Below are positions 42,705-43,348 of a stretch of 43,348 nt of DNA, one piece after another. The notes below the pieces were generated by a model. That model was not told the DNA's origin and did no database searches. It saw only the letters and a program-made list of their open reading frames with translations. Origin of the DNA: Candidatus Sumerlaeaceae bacterium (GTDB lineage Bacteria > Sumerlaeota > Sumerlaeia > Sumerlaeales > Sumerlaeaceae); contig JAOAAY010000030.1 of NCBI GenBank assembly GCA_026418615.1, positions 1 through 43,348 of the forward strand, given 5' to 3'. Each line of letters opens with the position of its first letter. Position 1 is the stretch's first letter. A program made the translations under genes and the position numbers.

Positions 42705-43348
42705 ACGCCTTGATATGGCCTGTCATCCTGCCGCTGTTGGCGGCCTGCGGGTGCCTGCTGGCGAAAAAGCGGCTGGCGGTGCAACGCTGGATTTCCGGAT
42801 TAGCCGCGCACGCCATGCTGGTACTGGCCGTTTATCTGGGCTGGGTCGTGCGCAGCGGAGAGGTGGTCGTCCTGCGGGTGGGCGGCTGGCCGGGCACCTA
42901 CGGAATCGTTCTGGCTGTGGATTTGTTTGCGGCCATCATGCTGGTGCTGGCTTCGCTCGTGCATGTAGCCACTTGGTGGCATGTGGCCGGCGGAGGGATG
43001 CGTGCTGCCGCTGAACTGCGCTCCTTTCATCCACTTTTCCTTCTGCTGACAGCAGGGGTGAACTGGGCCTTCGTGACCGGGGACTTGTTCAATCTATTTG
43101 TGGGATTTGAACTGATCCTGATGGCCAGTTATGTGCTGTTGGTGAAGGCGGGACACCCGGCCGCGCTGCGCGAGGGGATCAAGTTCGTCGTGCTCAACAT
43201 TTTGGCCGGGGCCCTGTTCCTGATGGCGGCCGGAATCATCTACGGGCTTTACGGGACGCTCAATTTTGCCGACCTGGCCATCAAGTCGGCGGGTTCGGAG
43301 CAGCCCATGCTGGCCGTTGCGGCGGGCACGCTATTGTTTATCGTTTTT
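42701..43348 (+). CDS. mrpD: MrpD subunit of a Na+/H+ antiporter (3' truncated by window edge)
   Basis: The first 216 residues are visible and the frame is open to the last base. The protein begins MNALIWPVILPLLAACGCLL and continues with hydrophobic helices of the NuoL/M/N antiporter-like type. GVNWAFVTGDLFNLFVGFELILMASYVLL carries the conserved helix-5 Glu, and KFVVLNILAGALFLMAAGIIYGLYGTLNFADLA is typical MrpD. It belongs to the mrpAB-C-D operon; mrpE, F and G are expected beyond the window. Confidence 0.95.
   Translation, partial: MNALIWPVILPLLAACGCLLAKKRLAVQRWISGLAAHAMLVLAVYLGWVVRSGEVVVLRVGGWPGTYGIVLAVDLFAAIMLVLASLVHVATWWHVAGGGMRAAAELRSFHPLFLLLTAGVNWAFVTGDLFNLFVGFELILMASYVLLVKAGHPAALREGIKFVVLNILAGALFLMAAGIIYGLYGTLNFADLAIKSAGSEQPMLAVAAGTLLFIVF

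Noticed and set aside
1-43348. CRISPR arrays, insertion sequences, phage genes, toxin-antitoxin or defence systems
   Set aside because: No regularly spaced repeats, transposase, integrase or defence-type motifs were found in any reading frame examined.

Overview
The window reads as chromosomal DNA of a high-GC, Gram-negative-type bacterium. Supporting signs are lipoprotein signal peptides, a NtrC-type two-component pair, a group-2 style fused MrpAB antiporter, UppP, AnmK, and secreted M23, PPC and golvesin-like domains. Gene content is mostly housekeeping mixed with secreted proteins of uncertain function. Several traits recall PVC-group bacteria or candidate phyla such as Sumerlaeota or Hydrogenedentota: a CBM9-like protein, an RpiB homologue with a microcompartment-type tail, and tandem Cys-rich mini-lipoproteins. 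This placement is inference and no marker in the window fixes the phylum. I saw no phage, IS element, CRISPR array or rRNA.

Layout. 1-4.5 kb: 3' end of a PPC-domain protein, an HtpX-like protease with a strong terminator, uppP, a DPM1-like glycosyltransferase overlapping tail to tail with an EamA transporter, and tRNA-Leu(TAG). 4.7-13.3 kb: purA, a CBM9-like protein, an orphan MacB-type permease, a secreted phosphoesterase, corA, and a Na/Pi cotransporter with an added periplasmic domain. 13.4-18.6 kb: gatB diverges from a rightward block rplU-rpmA-rpiB-like-SDR-pyk. 18.6-27.2 kb: ferritin-like protein, sodium:solute symporter, cysS, a sigma-54 activator and histidine kinase operon, a small lipoprotein and aroB. 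27.3-27.9 kb: two mini-lipoproteins, each with its own strong ribosome binding site and terminator. 27.9-34.8 kb: SprT-like protein, an atypical Y-family polymerase, polysaccharide deacetylase, a secreted repeat protein, a pteridine-reductase-like SDR, and a propeller/thioredoxin-like secreted protein. 34.9-39.3 kb: anmK, a propeller protein and an M23 peptidase, the last two translationally coupled. 39.4 kb to the end: mrpAB-mrpC-mrpD, running off the edge.

How the parts fit. UppP, the glycosyltransferase, AnmK, the deacetylase and the M23 protein all touch envelope polymers or their lipid carrier. Pyk, AroB, PurA, CysS and GatB are core metabolism and translation. CorA, Na/Pi, SSS and Mrp are ion transport. 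No gene-free stretch exceeds 300 bases; the longest (449-694) holds a terminator-like hairpin and a weak GEMM-like motif.

The observations most worth a second look are: the RpiB-like protein whose catalytic Cys is Asp and whose tail resembles microcompartment cargo; the PPC domain apparently inserted inside a golvesin-like domain of the M23 protein; the Y-family polymerase with Ala at the steric gate; and the paired mini-lipoproteins.
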